DNA from: Paucibacter sp. KBW04
Lineage (GTDB): Bacteria; Pseudomonadota; Gammaproteobacteria; Burkholderiales; Burkholderiaceae_C
Reading direction: 5' to 3'
NCBI RefSeq assembly: GCF_003852425.1
Contig: NZ_QAJN01000019.1
Coordinates: 1-64,000 of the forward strand
DNA length: 64,000 bases
Under the pieces are notes generated by a model. The model was not told the DNA's origin. It did no database searches and saw nothing but the letters and a program-made list of their open reading frames with translations. Made by a program: the position numbers and the translations under genes. Position 1 is the first letter of the stretch; the number at the start of each line of letters is the position of its first letter. Shown here in pieces: positions 62,358 through 64,000 of this stretch.

Positions 62358-64000
62358 ATGCGAAATTTATCGAAGGGCGCTGCCCGCCTGAACTTTTTGG
62401 CGGCGGCTTCATTGCTGGCCCTGCAAGCCCCGACCACAGCAAGCCCTGCGGCCGACCCCAAAGCCCTGGAGATGGTCGTCATCACCGGCAGCCGCACGCC
62501 CACCCGCTTGGCGGACAGCCCGCAGCGCATCGAGCTGATCAGCGCTGAGGACATCGAGCGCACCGTCAGCCGCGAGCTGAGCGATCTGCTGAAGAAGAAC
62601 GCCAGCGTGGACGTCATTCAGTACCCCGGCAATCTGTCGGGCATAGGCATACGGGGTTTCCGGCCCGAGTTCTCGGGCATCAACAAGCGCAGCCTTTTGC
62701 TGGTGGACGGGCGGCCCGCCATGTCCACCAATTTAAGCCTGGTCAATATGGACATGGTGGAACGGGTCGAGGTGCTCAAAGGCCCGGCTTCCGCGCTCTA
62801 CGGCTCGCAAGCCATGGGGGGGGTGGTGAACTTGATCACGCGCCAAAGCCGTGGGCCACTGGGCGGCATGGTGCAGGCTTCCCTGGGCACGGCAAAGGTG
62901 CGCGAGCTCAGAGCCCGTCTTGGGGGTCGTTTGAACGAGACCCTGGATTTCGACTACGCGGCTTCCGTCTATTCGCAAGCGGACTTCCGCATGGGCGACG
63001 GCCAGCTGCGCCCCAGCACCGCTTATGGCCAGCAAAGCCATGGCCTGCGGGCGGGGCTGAACTTGGGCCCCGATTGGCGTGTGAGCGCCAGCGGCGAGTT
63101 CTACCGCGGCCGTGACATCGCCACTCCCGGCGACCTGGCCTATGGCATGAACCAGCAGGGCAATAAAGACATGGACCGTCATGCCCTGGACTTGCGCCTG
63201 AATGGGCGTGTGGCCGCGCATCAGCTGGGGCTGACCCTGTTCAGCGGCAGCCAGTGGTATGAGACGCGCACCACCAGCTCCAGCAATCCGACGCAGCAGG
63301 CCTACCTGCCTTTCCGCAGCTTTGCCGAGGACCTGCAATGGCAGGGCGTGCAGCTGCAGGACAGCTGGGCCTGGGGGAACGGCCGGCAGTTGGTGATGGG
63401 CGTGGATTGGGAGCGTGCCCAGGCCGACAGCAAGAGCTATCTGCCCCAAGGTCCGGCCAAGGCCCCCTTCTCGGCCGACAACAGCCGCAGCGCCCTGGGT
63501 GTTTACGCACAGAACAGCTGGCAGCTCAATCAAGGCGACACGGTGTTGACGGCCGGCCTGCGCCACGACCGCATCGAGGTGCGCACCCTGGAGACCCCCT
63601 TGAAGACGGACTTCGAGCCCTCGGTCGCACAGTTCTCCAGCACCAATCCCAGTCTGGGCTTCAAGCAGCAGCTGGCCTCCGGTCTGCACTTGCACGGCAC
63701 CCTGGGCCAGGGTTTTGTTTCACCCTCGGCCGCCGAGTTGACCGGCACCGCCACCACCCAGTACAGCAACCGGGTCGAGATCACTCAGGGCAATGCCGCC
63801 CTGCGGCCGGAGTCCAGCCGAAGCTGGGATCTGGGGCTGGCCTGGGCCTGGGCCGGCCTGAGCCTGGATGCGACCTACTTCGACACCCGGGTGAAAGACA
63901 AGATCAGCCGCGACGCCGGGCGCCGCCTGGACGCTCGCACCCAGGTATTCAGTTATGTGAACGCGGCGCAGGCCCGCATGCAGGGCTTGGAGCTGGAGGG
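62358..64000 (+). CDS. btuB: BtuB-like TonB-dependent receptor (partial)
   Basis: The first 547 codons of an outer-membrane receptor that runs off the window. A signal peptide (hydrophobic core LNFLAAASLLAL, cleavage near TASPAA) precedes a TonB-box-like EMVVITGSR. The plug domain includes LLLVDGRP, RVEVLKGPASALYGSQAMGGVVNLIT, and beta-barrel strands follow. The gene has no complete stop in view. The upstream cobalamin riboswitch and the B12 operon make corrinoid import the best assignment. Barrel specificity itself cannot be read. Confidence 0.85.
   Translation, partial: MRNLSKGAARLNFLAAASLLALQAPTTASPAADPKALEMVVITGSRTPTRLADSPQRIELISAEDIERTVSRELSDLLKKNASVDVIQYPGNLSGIGIRGFRPEFSGINKRSLLLVDGRPAMSTNLSLVNMDMVERVEVLKGPASALYGSQAMGGVVNLITRQSRGPLGGMVQASLGTAKVRELRARLGGRLNETLDFDYAASVYSQADFRMGDGQLRPSTAYGQQSHGLRAGLNLGPDWRVSASGEFYRGRDIATPGDLAYGMNQQGNKDMDRHALDLRLNGRVAAHQLGLTLFSGSQWYETRTTSSSNPTQQAYLPFRSFAEDLQWQGVQLQDSWAWGNGRQLVMGVDWERAQADSKSYLPQGPAKAPFSADNSRSALGVYAQNSWQLNQGDTVLTAGLRHDRIEVRTLETPLKTDFEPSVAQFSSTNPSLGFKQQLASGLHLHGTLGQGFVSPSAAELTGTATTQYSNRVEITQGNAALRPESSRSWDLGLAWAWAGLSLDATYFDTRVKDKISRDAGRRLDARTQVFSYVNAAQARMQGLELE

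Noticed and set aside
62733-63695. 320-aa minus-strand frame
   Set aside because: Antisense to the BtuB-type receptor, which has clear TonB-receptor motifs.

Overview
The window looks like a high-GC betaproteobacterial chromosome, probably Burkholderiales (Roseateles/Rubrivivax-like). That rests on protein style, GTG/TTG starts, tightly overlapping ATGA/GTGA operons, a CopR/CzcR-type two-component pair with a CzcE-like protein, and the B12 gene order. The genus is inference. No tRNA, rRNA or CRISPR array was found.

Left part (1-17.6 kb) is a patchwork of mobile-element debris and accessory operons. The right end of an IS66-type element has cut a fecR gene, leaving only its 3' end. A leftward Gabija-like pair follows (OLD-family ATPase/TOPRIM nuclease plus UvrD-like helicase), then a frameshifted IS110-type transposase. 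Next is a rightward two-gene operon encoding a 1419-aa helical-repeat protein with tandem PIN-like nuclease domains and a 628-aa helical partner of unknown function. The C-terminal relic of an integron-type integrase comes next. A leftward His-Xaa-Ser cluster (HxsB and HxsC radical SAM maturases, HxsA peptidoglycan-binding protein with an HxS tract) and an AlpA-type regulator complete it.

Middle part (17.6-49.8 kb) starts with 1.2 kb of palindrome-rich non-coding DNA. A Shango-like defence operon follows (TerB protein, BrxD-like ATPase, DEAD/DEAH helicase), then a HEPN-like gene. A type I secretion operon (ABC exporter with degenerate C39 domain, HlyD adaptor, glycosyltransferase, small membrane protein) leads into a 3444-aa RTX protein with an N-terminal lipase-like domain. 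Next are an AbiEi/AbiEii toxin-antitoxin pair and a glycosyltransferase group that includes a 1011-aa fusion of three glycosyltransferase-like regions and a kinase-like domain. A P4-type tyrosine integrase closes the island. Just outside it lies an orphan terminator, which suggests the native upstream gene was displaced by insertion.

Right part (49.8-64 kb) looks like backbone. A metal-type response regulator/histidine kinase operon faces a CzcE-like periplasmic protein, and both have a shared 16-bp dyad upstream. A cobalamin riboswitch then precedes a CbiM-like permease and a ten-gene corrin-ring operon (cobM, cbiX, cobH, cbiD, cobL, cobI, cbiG, cobE, cobJ). CbiX, CbiD and CbiG point to the cobalt-early route. 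A second cobalamin riboswitch precedes a BtuB-type TonB-dependent receptor that runs off the window. The layout couples cobalt uptake, corrin synthesis and corrinoid import under B12 control.
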